A stretch of 25,728 bases of DNA from an uncultured Prevotella sp. (GTDB lineage Bacteria > Bacteroidota > Bacteroidia > Bacteroidales > Bacteroidaceae). The translations under genes were made by a program, and so were the position numbers. The notes beneath the pieces are model-generated. The model saw only the letters and a list, made by a program, of their open reading frames with translations. It was not told the origin of the DNA and made no database searches. Positions 16,412 to 24,661 of this stretch are shown piece by piece; position 1 is the first letter of the stretch, and every line of letters begins with the position of its first letter. The stretch is from contig URSZ01000016.1 in NCBI GenBank assembly GCA_900550635.1, forward strand, positions 1 through 25,728. The letters are read 5' to 3'.

Positions 16412-16999
16412 TTATTTCAGTTTGTAGTCGTATCGTCCCTGGCAGAATCGTTCGATTACCTCGGGAAAGTATGCGTATTCCAGTTTGTGCACCCGGGCTG
16501 CCACGTCCTCGGGCGTGTCGCCGCGATCCACGGGGCATTTTGCCTGGAAAAGCACGCAGCCGTGGTCGAGTTGTGCGTCGGCCACGTGCACCGTTATGCC
16601 CGTTTCCTTGTCGCCGCATGCCAGCACGTCCTCGTGCACGTGTATGCCGTGCATTCCCTTGCCGCCGTGCAGCGGCAGCAGCGAGGGGTGTATGTTGATA
16701 ATGCGGTTGTGGTACGTTTCGAGCAGGTATTCGGGCACGAAGAGCAGGAAGCCGGCGAGCACGATAATGTCGGTGTTTGCCTCGCGCAGCGTGGCGAGCA
16801 CTTTCTCGCTGTCGCCGAACATGCTTTTGGGTATGTATTCCGTCCTCACTCCCAGGCGCTCGGCACGCAGGCGCACCCCGGCTTCTTTTCGGTTGTACAC
16901 GAGCAATGTTACTTTTGCCGTGCCGCTGTTTTCAAAGTAGCGTATTATGTTTTCGGCGTTTGTGCCTTCGCCCGAAGCGAAGATGGCTAAGTTTTTCAT
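16412..16999 (-). CDS. purN: Phosphoribosylglycinamide formyltransferase
   Basis: 195 aa from the ATG at 16999 (MKNLAIFASGEGTN); an upstream in-frame ATG at 17023 would add eight residues (MRAQTTGK) not seen in the family, so the inner start is preferred. PurN transfers formyl from 10-formyl-THF to GAR, the third step of purine synthesis, in the cytoplasm. Catalytic residues are visible: N102 and H104 in INIHPSLLP, and D145 in AQLDHG; the phosphate-binding GEGTN is at 10-14. The loop after SLLP is HGGKGMHG, a form found in Bacteroidetes PurN. No other pur gene is near; the downstream neighbour is the flavodiiron gene. A perfect -7 box lies 42 bp upstream of the start. Confidence 0.95.
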   Translation of the reverse strand: MKNLAIFASGEGTNAENIIRYFENSGTAKVTLLVYNRKEAGVRLRAERLGVRTEYIPKSMFGDSEKVLATLREANTDIIVLAGFLLFVPEYLLETYHNRIINIHPSLLPLHGGKGMHGIHVHEDVLACGDKETGITVHVADAQLDHGCVLFQAKCPVDRGDTPEDVAARVHKLEYAYFPEVIERFCQGRYDYKLK

Positions 17000-17040
17000 T
17001 TTTCCTGTTGTTTGCGCGCGCATGGCGCATGTTCAGTCTG

Positions 17041-17048
17041 CAAAATTA
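17041..17048 (-). promoter_or_regulatory. -7 box of purN (and probably the flavodiiron gene)
   Basis: The minus strand reads TAATTTTG, a full match to TAnnTTTG. No clear -33 element is seen at proper spacing. Confidence 0.58.
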
Positions 17049-17277
17049 GATAATTATAGCGAAAAGTGAGTGCCGGGAGAGGTGAAAACGCAAGTTTTCA
17101 GTCCTCTCAAAGGCGGGCTGCGGCCTGTATTTTGAAAATATACCCAAAGGCGGGTATGCCGGCGTGCGGAAAACGCGAAAACCGCACCGTTTTGCGGCAC
17201 GTTTTCGGGGCAAAAAAACGTGCTTCCCGGAAAACCCGTTAACATTGACTTTCGGGGCAGTCGGGAGCTGCGCGAAA

Positions 17278-17334
17278 ATATGTGCCTTGTATTTTAAAAT
17301 ATGTCAGACATATTTTGAATTATGTCAGACATAT
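17278..17334 (+). repeat. Triple-unit intergenic element E
   Basis: Units at 17278-17292 (ATATGTGCCTTGTAT, the reverse complement of unit 2 of A and unit 1 of H), 17299-17313 (ATATGTCAGACATAT) and 17320-17334 (TTATGTCAGACATAT), spacers TTTAAA and TTTGAA. The leader with GTTAACATT (from 17238) and GGGAG is on the left, toward purN. Confidence 0.84.
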
Positions 17335-17424
17335 TTTTTACACCCTCCCGAAGGGCATGAAAACTCTGCCGCAAAAAGCAGACAAAAACGGAAGAGAGGC
17401 CGCCGGCGGCCTTGGCGGACACGG

Positions 17425-17463
17425 GAAAAACAGAATCCCCGCGGCAGACGGCCGCGGGGATTC
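17425..17463 (-). terminator. Rho-independent terminator of the large secreted protein gene
   Basis: GAATCCCCGCGGC (17433-17445) and GCCGCGGGGATTC (17451-17463) form a perfect 13-bp stem with a 5-nt loop. On the minus strand it is followed by TGTTTTTCCC. It lies 53 bp after the stop. Confidence 0.9.
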
Positions 17464-17515
17464 CTTTGATTCATGCGTGCTTACATATAGATGAGCACAC
17501 GCTGCCTGTGTTTTC

Positions 17516-20500
17516 TTACCTTAAGAGAACCTTTTCCTTGCCCACGATGTAAATGCCTTTGGCGAGACCCTTGGTTGCCTCGGCGGGCATTACGTCCTTA
17601 CGCAGGAGCACGCCGTCGATGGTGTAGACATTAACCGGCTTGCTTGCGTCGAGCACTACGTCGTGTATGCCCACGTTAAGGCCGGCCTTGCCGCTTACGT
17701 AAACCACATACGCAACTTCTGCGTCGGGCACTTGCTCTATCTTGTTAACGTCTATGTATGCCCTCTGCGGACTGAGGCCGAAGCCTTCGGGCTCAACTAC
17801 TGCGGAGTCCTCGGTGAGGTATATCATGCCTTCGGGCAGGCTCAGGAGAGTGAACGTTCCGAACATACCGTTAGCGGGCTTGAGTTCTTGCGTAACGGGG
17901 CCGAAGATGTCGGCCTTGAGGTCTACCATTACTTCAACATCCTCGTCGTACTTCTCGCCCGGCTCGATTACCATTACGAACGGTGTGCCGGCCTCGATGG
18001 TCTCCTTGCTGTATTCGGCAAGGTTGATGGCCGTTACCTCCGAGCCGTCCTCCGAAGTCTGGTAGCCGCAAATTTCGTATGTGCCGACAGCCTCGCCGTC
18101 AACGCCGCTTGGCATTTCGAAGGTCGAGTACGGCAGCACGTAACCTGCCACGCGGCCGCGGTTGAATGCAGTGTGCTGTGTGAACTCCATCGGTGCTTCC
18201 TCAACGCGCCACGAACCCGGGCCGCTGAGTTGCGGGGTCATTGTCATGAACGGCACGCCGGGCAGTGAAGCCGGAACTATGCTGTAGTATTGCCCGTTGT
18301 AGACGGTCTTCAGGGCTACCTGGCCGTCGCCGAGGGGCTCAACGGCGAATATGTTGCCCTTGTCCATAGGCCAGCCGGAGCCGCAGCATATAATCTTGTA
18401 CTGTCCTTGTTCGCCGGCAGGTTCGAACTTCCACGCCGCACGCGAGTCGATGATTCTCTCTTCATACGTGCCACCGCAGCCGAGGCCGTCAACGGACGAG
18501 AGACCGCCCATCCAGGTGTATTGCCCTGCAATGGCATTTCCGGCATTATCTTTCTGCGTTTCGTCGGCACTCGAAATCATGTACCACGTATCGGGGTCGG
18601 GAGAGTACATCGACCTCCTCAAGTCAGCAAATGCGTTGGTGAGAAGAGTGTCGAGTTCGGCCACGCGGCGCTGGTTGATTTCCGTGAACGGGCGCTCAGC
18701 CTCAACTGCGTAGAGTGCGTCCTCGAACGCCGAAATCTTCTCGTCAGGGAAGGTGAACATGTCGCCTTCGTTGCCCGGGGTAACGCCCTTGTAGTAGTTG
18801 GTGGCCTCGACGTAGACGTTGTAGAGGTCGGTGGTGTCCTTCCAGACGAGCAGCAGCTCGGTATATGCGTCGCGCAGGGCCTTTATATCCTGGGTCGTTG
18901 CGTCGTTGGTCTCGAGCTTGGCCTCCGAAGCCTCCAATACCGGCTCGAGCGCTTCAAGCACGGGAGCTATCTCCGGGTCGTTGGCTGGAGAATCGGGATT
19001 TACACCCTTTGCGGGGTAGAGGTTGAACTCCGAGAACGTGAACCACGGGTATCCGTTATAGCTGTCGCCCGTGTTGGTGGCCAGCACGGTGAGCTTGAAG
19101 TAGCGGTAGCCGCGTCCCGGGGATATGGCGTGCAACGAGGTGTATTCGGGCTGCTCTGCCACAACGGGGAAGCCCGCGCCGGGGTTCGATTCGCGCCCTA
19201 CCTCAACCCACGTCTCGGCGTCGTCGCTCACGGAGTAGATTACCGACGTCGGGCGGTACATGTTGTTCCAAATGCTGCCGCGCGTGCGCCAGTGCATACC
19301 GAACTTCTCGGGCAGCACCTTACCCTCGCCCGCGTCGACACGCAGGTAGTGGTAAGCGTTCTCGCTCGTCTCGCTCGAAGCGTTGTAAGCCGTGATGAAG
19401 TGGGTGTCGAAATTGTTGTCGATAAGTGCGGCGTATGAGCCTTCGGTCGACTTGTTGTTGCTGTAGAACTGCGAAGCGTCGCTTACAATCGGGCTGCTCA
19501 GGTCGAAGTCGTAAATGTATGCCTGGTTAACCTTGGAGTTTACTTCCGCTACGAGTTCGCGCAAGGTATCATTGCGGAGCGTTTGCGGGTAAGCCTCGAT
19601 TATAGAGTCTTTCTCCTGTTCTGTGAAACGGTGCATGTACCAGGTTTCGTGCGTGCTTGCGGCAACAAGGTAAACCGGCTCGGTTGTAGCTATTCCGCGG
19701 GCATTGTGGTAAACAAAGCCGCTCGCGCCGGTGTTGGATATTTCAACTCTTCCTTTCGATTTGTCGAGTGTGATTACTTGTTGCACGTTTGCCGTCGACG
19801 TTGCCAGTTTTATTGCCGCGCCGGAAGCTATCAGGTCGGTGTTTGTTACGTAACGCCCGTCGGTAACGTTCTGAATCGTGTAATTTCCGCCGGGAAGTTT
19901 TTCCACGTACCAGATGTAATCGGGATTACCTATCTCCCACATGGTCGTGTTCACGTAATCATTGCCTTCAACAGCATACCACGCCGCAGTGGTACGGCCA
20001 TTTTCGCCTTTGGCGTCGTTCCATTTCTTGTCGGTAATGGCGTAGTAACCCGTCTCTACCTCCAGCTGCCCGTTGTTCAGGTTGTCGACAGCGGTTTTCA
20101 GCGTGGTGTAAGCGGCGGCGTACTGTTCCTCGGTGTAAGTATTGCCGTCCTCGAGCATAGCCTTTGCCTTGTCGTACTCAGCTTTGGCTATGTCATAAAG
20201 TTCCTTGCTGTACTGTCCCGGGTCGGGGCCTACGTCGTAGTCATCCACGAACGAGTTGACCACGGCGGTGAAACGGTCTTTGTTTTGTGTTGCCTCGATG
20301 AGTTTCCATTCCTCTTCGGGCACTTCCATTATGTACCACGCACCTTCGCCATTGAGCGAGACATCGGTCCATGTGGCAAGAGGGCCTTCGTCTGCTTCGC
20401 CGGAGCTGTGCTGGGTGCAGTTATATACGTTTTTCGCAACTTCGGCACGTATGTTGAACTGACCGGTGTATGTTATATTGGTAAGCACCTGTGCGGTTTC

Positions 20501-22042
20501 CACATTGCTTGTCAGACCTACCGGCGATTCGTTCTGGTCTACGACATCGGTGTGGTTTATGTATGTTCCGGTGGCCGCGCTCTTGATTGCGTAGTTGCCC
20601 GAAGGCTGCGGCTCGAACATCCACACGTCACCAATGTTCTTCTGTGCTATGTGCCAGCCCACGTAGTTGCCGCTGCGCGGAGCATACAAGCCGATTGACT
20701 TCATGTTTTCGGCAAACGGTGCGTAAGCCGAGCGTATGTAATAGTGTTTGCCCGGTTCGGGAACAACTATGCTCGCCTCGGCCTGTGCCTTGTAGCGTTG
20801 CAACTTGCGCGAAAGCTCGGCCATCTCCTCCTCGCTTGCGCTGCCGGAGCTGAGCGCTATTAGCGCGTCGGAATAAGTGTTGTAGAAGTTCTCGTAAGCC
20901 TGCTGGTTGCCCACGAATCCCGGGTCGGTGCCGTAGTCGTAGTCATCCACGCCAAGGGGCAGAGAATTCACGAGGTCTTCAAGCGGAAGGTCGAGTATCT
21001 CTATTGCCTGGTAAACGGCAAACTCGGATATGCTGAACGCATTTCCACCTGCGGGCACGAACTTGACGTTGTTGTGCTTGCCGCCGAGTTTTGCGAGCAC
21101 GCACTGCATGCCCGTTGTGCTCTCGGCCTGCGGAGTGTAGCTGCCTGCGGCGGTCCATTCCTTGCCGTTGTCGGATACGTAAACGTCAACGGCCGCTATC
21201 TTGCTGTCGGCCGAAGCGTCTGTCCAACAGATGTACACATTCGAGGTGAACCCGGCGGGACGGAACGCACTGATATACGATTCTCCGGCCGCGCCCCCGT
21301 TTACGGTCACTGCGGTAGCTGCCGAACCGTCCAGGAGGTCGGCCGCGCTGCCCGAGGCGAGGTTGCCTATCGTGATGTATTCGGGATTTGATACCAATGG
21401 AATGGAAGTATCAATCTCTGTGTCAGAGTTAATATTCAACAGCTTGTACACCTGCACCTCGGAGAGGGCGAAGTAATGGTAGTTCTCGAACGTGCCGCCC
21501 GTGGCGTTCCTTACCTCCATACGCAGGCTGGTGTAGCCTCCAACGCCTTCGAGCACCACGGAGTAAGGCGTGGTAGCCGCAGCGGCGGGCAGGTTGTCGC
21601 CGGCGGTCGTAAAGGCACGTACTTCCTCGTAAGTATTCCCGTCGGTCGAACCCATTATTACGAAATCGGTAGGTGCGTTGCTGTTCTGCGCGTCTTGCCG
21701 CACGGTGTAGCTGAACATCACCCTTTCGTCGAGCGGTTCGTCGAAATCGAACTGCAAATAGTGGTAGCCCAGTTCGCCGCGCCCCGTGTCGTTCCAGTTC
21801 GACGACCAGAAAGTAGCGGTGTTGTTGTCTATCAGCAGGCCGTAGTCTGCACCCTCGGTGGACGACGGCTGGTTACTCGAAATCTGCCCTGCATCCAATA
21901 TCAGGTTCTCCTGATAATTGCTCCCGCCCGAATCATCAGTCGGCGCAGGCATGGGCAAGCCCGCCGCATGGGCGTTGGCCCCGTACAGGCCGCCCGCAAG
22001 CGTCATGGCCCAAAACGCCAAACTGCGTAAAAACTTCTTCAT
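17516..22042 (-). CDS. Large secreted multidomain protein with discoidin (F5/8 type C) domains
   Basis: 1508 aa. Signal peptide at 1-27 (to NAHAA). Three beta-sandwich regions look like F5/8 type C carbohydrate-binding domains: about 48-199 (ENLILDAGQISSN to YFALSEVQVYK), about 207-347 (to SISEFAVYQ) and about 845-1010 (PIVSDASQFYSN to WFTFSEFNLYP). Between them are helical FIVAR-like spans (365-425, 598-655, 1020-1147); the first two begin with the shared VDDYDxGxDPG. Beta-trefoil-like stretches follow each (about 428-570, 664-803, 1150-1285; for example HYYIRSAY, GYYAITDK, WYMISSAD). The end (about 1465-1508, VNVYTIDGVLLRKDV to GLAKGIYIVGKEKVLLR) resembles the C-terminal sorting-like domain of Bacteroidales secreted proteins. 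No catalytic domain is recognised, so glycan binding or adhesion is inferred. Monocistronic. Confidence 0.87.
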   Translation of the reverse strand: MKKFLRSLAFWAMTLAGGLYGANAHAAGLPMPAPTDDSGGSNYQENLILDAGQISSNQPSSTEGADYGLLIDNNTATFWSSNWNDTGRGELGYHYLQFDFDEPLDERVMFSYTVRQDAQNSNAPTDFVIMGSTDGNTYEEVRAFTTAGDNLPAAAATTPYSVVLEGVGGYTSLRMEVRNATGGTFENYHYFALSEVQVYKLLNINSDTEIDTSIPLVSNPEYITIGNLASGSAADLLDGSAATAVTVNGGAAGESYISAFRPAGFTSNVYICWTDASADSKIAAVDVYVSDNGKEWTAAGSYTPQAESTTGMQCVLAKLGGKHNNVKFVPAGGNAFSISEFAVYQAIEILDLPLEDLVNSLPLGVDDYDYGTDPGFVGNQQAYENFYNTYSDALIALSSGSASEEEMAELSRKLQRYKAQAEASIVVPEPGKHYYIRSAYAPFAENMKSIGLYAPRSGNYVGWHIAQKNIGDVWMFEPQPSGNYAIKSAATGTYINHTDVVDQNESPVGLTSNVETAQVLTNITYTGQFNIRAEVAKNVYNCTQHSSGEADEGPLATWTDVSLNGEGAWYIMEVPEEEWKLIEATQNKDRFTAVVNSFVDDYDVGPDPGQYSKELYDIAKAEYDKAKAMLEDGNTYTEEQYAAAYTTLKTAVDNLNNGQLEVETGYYAITDKKWNDAKGENGRTTAAWYAVEGNDYVNTTMWEIGNPDYIWYVEKLPGGNYTIQNVTDGRYVTNTDLIASGAAIKLATSTANVQQVITLDKSKGRVEISNTGASGFVYHNARGIATTEPVYLVAASTHETWYMHRFTEQEKDSIIEAYPQTLRNDTLRELVAEVNSKVNQAYIYDFDLSSPIVSDASQFYSNNKSTEGSYAALIDNNFDTHFITAYNASSETSENAYHYLRVDAGEGKVLPEKFGMHWRTRGSIWNNMYRPTSVIYSVSDDAETWVEVGRESNPGAGFPVVAEQPEYTSLHAISPGRGYRYFKLTVLATNTGDSYNGYPWFTFSEFNLYPAKGVNPDSPANDPEIAPVLEALEPVLEASEAKLETNDATTQDIKALRDAYTELLLVWKDTTDLYNVYVEATNYYKGVTPGNEGDMFTFPDEKISAFEDALYAVEAERPFTEINQRRVAELDTLLTNAFADLRRSMYSPDPDTWYMISSADETQKDNAGNAIAGQYTWMGGLSSVDGLGCGGTYEERIIDSRAAWKFEPAGEQGQYKIICCGSGWPMDKGNIFAVEPLGDGQVALKTVYNGQYYSIVPASLPGVPFMTMTPQLSGPGSWRVEEAPMEFTQHTAFNRGRVAGYVLPYSTFEMPSGVDGEAVGTYEICGYQTSEDGSEVTAINLAEYSKETIEAGTPFVMVIEPGEKYDEDVEVMVDLKADIFGPVTQELKPANGMFGTFTLLSLPEGMIYLTEDSAVVEPEGFGLSPQRAYIDVNKIEQVPDAEVAYVVYVSGKAGLNVGIHDVVLDASKPVNVYTIDGVLLRKDVMPAEATKGLAKGIYIVGKEKVLLR

Positions 22043-22073
22043 GATACTAAAATTTTAATGGTTATTATCCTCG

Positions 22074-22081
22074 CAATATTA
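22074..22081 (-). promoter_or_regulatory. Candidate -7 box of the large secreted protein gene
   Basis: The minus strand reads TAATATTG, one mismatch from TAnnTTTG, 31 bp before the ATG, in strongly AT-rich DNA. Confidence 0.42.
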
Positions 22082-22198
22082 GTAAAAAAACATATACGCC
22101 GCATATTAAAATAGAGTTATTTTTGCAAAAAAAAATATTATCGCGGAAAACCTTCCCGTTTTGCAACATTTTCAAAAACCATTAGGAGCAAATCAAAA

Positions 22199-22255
22199 AT
22201 AGGTCCGACCTTTTTTAAAATATGTCTGACCTATTTCGAAATTTGTGCCTTGTTT
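22199..22255 (+). repeat. Triple-unit intergenic element F
   Basis: Units at 22199-22213 (ATAGGTCCGACCTTT), 22220-22234 (ATATGTCTGACCTAT) and 22241-22255 (ATTTGTGCCTTGTTT), spacers TTTAAA and TTCGAA. The leader (AACATTTTC, then CATTAGGAGCAAATCAAAA) is on the left, toward the large protein gene. Confidence 0.82.
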
Positions 22256-22415
22256 TTTTGCCCCTTTCTAAGGCCGCTGTAAATCAATGCTTTATAAATG
22301 TCTGAATTTGTCCGTATCGGCAGCCCGGACGGCGGTTGCGGCAAAACGTGCGCCGCACCGGGGCGCGGGAAGAGGAAAAATCAGCCTTTTTCCCCGTTTT
22401 CTGTACAGTTTACAC

Positions 22416-22423
22416 TAACTTTG
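22416..22423 (+). promoter_or_regulatory. -7 box of ychF-lgt
   Basis: TAACTTTG is a full match to TAnnTTTG, 30 bp before the ychF ATG. The -33 element is not clear. Confidence 0.6.
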
Positions 22424-22453
22424 CCTTTTGAATAATACAAACACATAAAAATA

Positions 22454-23557
22454 ATGGGTTTACAATGCGGTATAGTAGGGCTTCCCAACGTGGGCAAGTC
22501 CACTCTTTTCAACTGCCTGAGCAGCGCAAAGGCACAATCGGCAAACTTTCCTTTCTGCACAATAGAGCCTAACGTCGGCGTGATAACCGTGCCCGACGAA
22601 AGGCTCAACAAGCTCGCCGAGATAGTACACCCGGGACGCATTGTCCCGGCCACGGTAGAGATAGTCGACATAGCAGGCCTCGTGAAAGGCGCGAGCAAGG
22701 GCGAAGGCCTCGGAAACCAGTTCCTGGGAAACATACGCGAGACCGACGCGATAATACACGTGCTCCGCTGCTTCGACAACGACAACGTGGTGCACGTGGA
22801 CGGCTCCGTCGACCCCGTGCGCGACAAGGAGATTATCGACACCGAGCTGCAGATTAAGGACCTCGAGACCGTGGAGCAGCGGCTCGCGCGCGTAGAGAAG
22901 GTAGCCAAGGTGGGCGGCGACAAACAGGCACAGGTGGAATACGGCGTACTCAAGGCCTACCGCGAAGCCCTCGTGGCCGGAAAATCGGCACGCACCGTAA
23001 CATTCGAGTCGAAAGAGGAACAGGCCGCCGCACGCAACCTCTTCCTGCTTACTGCAAAACCCGTGCTCTATGTGTGCAACGTCGACGAAGGCAGCGCAGC
23101 CACGGGAAACGAATACGTGGAGCGCGTGCGCCAGGCCGTTGCCCCCGAAGGAGCGGAAATACTCGTCGTTGCGGCACAAACCGAGGCCGACATAGCCGAA
23201 CTCGAAGACCCTGAAGAGAGGCGCATGTTCCTGGAAGACGCGGGTTTGAGCGAATCGGGCTGCAACCGCCTTATAAAAGCGGCTTTCCACATGCTCAACC
23301 TCGAGACGTTCATCACCGCCGGCCCAATGGAGGTAAAGGCCTGGACATACCGCAAGGGCTGGAAGGCACCGCAGTGCGCCGGAGTGATACACAGCGACTT
23401 TGAAAAGGGTTTCATACGTGCCGAGGTGATAAAATACGACGACTACATGGCCTACGGCTCCGAAACTGCCGTGCGCGAGGCCGGAAAGCTATACATCGAA
23501 GGCAAGGACTACACCGTGTGCGACGGCGACATAATGCATTTCCGCTTCAACGTTTAA
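22454..23557 (+). CDS. ychF: Redox-regulated ATPase YchF (OBG family)
   Basis: 367 aa, about the family length (363 in E. coli). P-loop GLPNVGKS (9-16), switch I region NFPFCTIEPNVG (31-42), G3 DIAGLVKGAS (72-81), and NVDE (around 209-212) in place of NKxD, the change that makes YchF prefer ATP over GTP. The segment about 95-200 is the coiled-coil insert, and the last 85 residues are the TGS domain (WTYRKGWKAPQCAGVIHSDFEKGFIRAEVI). YchF binds ribosomes and affects stress responses. lgt starts 27 bp after the stop, so the pair is likely one operon behind a TAACTTTG promoter. Confidence 0.97.
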   Translation: MGLQCGIVGLPNVGKSTLFNCLSSAKAQSANFPFCTIEPNVGVITVPDERLNKLAEIVHPGRIVPATVEIVDIAGLVKGASKGEGLGNQFLGNIRETDAIIHVLRCFDNDNVVHVDGSVDPVRDKEIIDTELQIKDLETVEQRLARVEKVAKVGGDKQAQVEYGVLKAYREALVAGKSARTVTFESKEEQAAARNLFLLTAKPVLYVCNVDEGSAATGNEYVERVRQAVAPEGAEILVVAAQTEADIAELEDPEERRMFLEDAGLSESGCNRLIKAAFHMLNLETFITAGPMEVKAWTYRKGWKAPQCAGVIHSDFEKGFIRAEVIKYDDYMAYGSETAVREAGKLYIEGKDYTVCDGDIMHFRFNV

Positions 23558-23584
23558 CAGAAACCACCGACACACCTTATAAAT

Positions 23585-24430
23585 ATGACTGACTTGCTAT
23601 TCATACACTGGAATCCCGACCCCGTAGCGTTTAGCATTCTGGGAAGGGAAATAAGGTGGTACGGCCTGTGCTGGTGCGCCGGCCTGCTCCTCGGCTACCT
23701 GGTTATGCAACGCCTTTACAGGCAGCAGGGCATACCCAAGGAAAAGTTCGAACCGCTGTTCCTGTACGTGTTCGTCGGCGTATTGGCCGGAGCGCGCCTG
23801 GGGCACTGCCTGTTTTACGAGCCGGGGTACTTCCTCACCCACCCCCTGCAGATGATTCTGCCCATGAAGGAGACGTTCGAAGGATGGAGGTGCACGGGCT
23901 ACGAGGGGCTTTCGTCGCACGGCGGCGTGTTCGGCATGTTCGTGTCGCTGTGGCTCTACATACGCAAGTACAAGGTCAACGCCATGCGCGTTCTTGACAA
24001 CATGGGCATTTGCGCGCCCCTGACGGCGTGCTTCATACGCTTGGGCAACCTGTTCAACTCCGAGATAGTGGGCAAGACCACCGACATGCCGTGGGGCTTC
24101 GTCTTTGCAGCCAACGGCGACACCGTGGCGCGCCACCCCGGGCAGCTGTACGAGTCGCTGGCCTACATAGCGGTGTTCTTCATAGGCTTGCTGCTCTACA
24201 GGGCGTACAGGCAAAAGGTGGGCACGGGATTCTTCTTCGGCTGGTGCCTTACGTCGATATTCACGTTCCGCTTCTTCATCGAGTTCATCAAGGAAGTGCA
24301 GGAGGAGTTCGAAAACGCCATACTCCTCGACATGGGACAGATACTCAGCATTCCCCTTATAATAATAGGCGCGTACTGCCTTGCGGGCGGCAAGCTGTGC
24401 CGCCGCCTGGGCGAACAGAAAAGCAAATAA
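23585..24430 (+). CDS. lgt: Prolipoprotein diacylglyceryl transferase
   Basis: 281 aa, a seven-helix inner-membrane enzyme that moves diacylglycerol from phosphatidylglycerol to the lipobox Cys of prolipoproteins, the first step of lipoprotein maturation. Key family residues are seen: RWYG (24-27), SHGG (111-114, H112), the signature IRLGNLFNSEIVG (151-163), HPGQLYE (184-190) and R229 in FTFRFFIEF. It would modify proteins such as the lipoprotein encoded at 13739-14971. Second gene after ychF (27-bp gap). Start ATG at 23585, with HWNPDPVAF leading into helix 1 as usual. Confidence 0.97.
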   Translation: MTDLLFIHWNPDPVAFSILGREIRWYGLCWCAGLLLGYLVMQRLYRQQGIPKEKFEPLFLYVFVGVLAGARLGHCLFYEPGYFLTHPLQMILPMKETFEGWRCTGYEGLSSHGGVFGMFVSLWLYIRKYKVNAMRVLDNMGICAPLTACFIRLGNLFNSEIVGKTTDMPWGFVFAANGDTVARHPGQLYESLAYIAVFFIGLLLYRAYRQKVGTGFFFGWCLTSIFTFRFFIEFIKEVQEEFENAILLDMGQILSIPLIIIGAYCLAGGKLCRRLGEQKSK

Positions 24431-24431
24431 C

Positions 24432-24446
24432 CCGCACGGCGTGCGG
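24432..24446 (+). terminator. Possible hairpin terminator after lgt
   Basis: CCGCAC (24432-24437) / GTGCGG (24441-24446) with a 3-nt loop, one base after the lgt stop. No T tract follows, so termination is uncertain. Confidence 0.35.
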
Positions 24447-24533
24447 CGCAGGCACGCTTTGCGGTGCGGCTTTTCACCGCGTTCCGCGCATTTTTGCCTT
24501 GCAAAATTCCGCGCGGTTTTCAGGGGGCAAAAA

Positions 24534-24592
24534 ATATCTCTGAAACATTTCGAAATATGTTCGGCATAATCCCCAAGATATGCCGGACATAT
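24534..24592 (-). repeat. Triple-unit intergenic element G (degenerate)
   Basis: Units at 24534-24548 (ATATCTCTGAAACAT) and 24555-24569 (ATATGTTCGGCATAA), spacer TTCGAA. The third, ATATGCCGGACATAT at 24578-24592, is 2 bp late (8-bp spacer). Units 2 and 3 pair as a hairpin (13 of 14). The leader is on the right, shared with H. Confidence 0.7.
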
Positions 24593-24661
24593 TTTTCTTT
24601 CTCCGCGAGGGTTTTAACAAGTCTTAAACGGCGCGGGGAAATACATTGGAGAAAAACAAAA

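Larger units (their letters stand above)
17000..17515. other. 516-bp intergenic region, no gene
   Basis: Holds the purN -7 box, a stem with GAGAGG/CCTCTC and GAAAAC/GTTTTC (17077-17108), a small ATACCC/GGGTAT hairpin (17140-17157), element E (17278-17334), and the terminator of the large secreted protein (17425-17463). No reading frame looks real. Confidence 0.7.
22043..22453. other. 411-bp gap between divergent genes
   Basis: Holds the candidate -7 box of the large protein gene (22074-22081), very AT-rich DNA to about 22140, element F (22199-22255) and the ychF -7 box (22416-22423). No gene is seen. Confidence 0.7.

Noticed and set aside
17077..17157. Hairpins upstream of purN as a purine riboswitch
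   Set aside because: They lie upstream of the purN -7 box, so they are not in its leader RNA, and they do not show the conserved purine aptamer core.
19583..20698. 371-aa plus-strand frame inside the large secreted protein
   Set aside because: It is antisense to a continuous 1508-codon gene with clear domains and is rich in Cys/Val/Arg shadow residues.
22460..23392. 310-aa minus-strand frame
   Set aside because: It lies opposite ychF, whose identity is certain.
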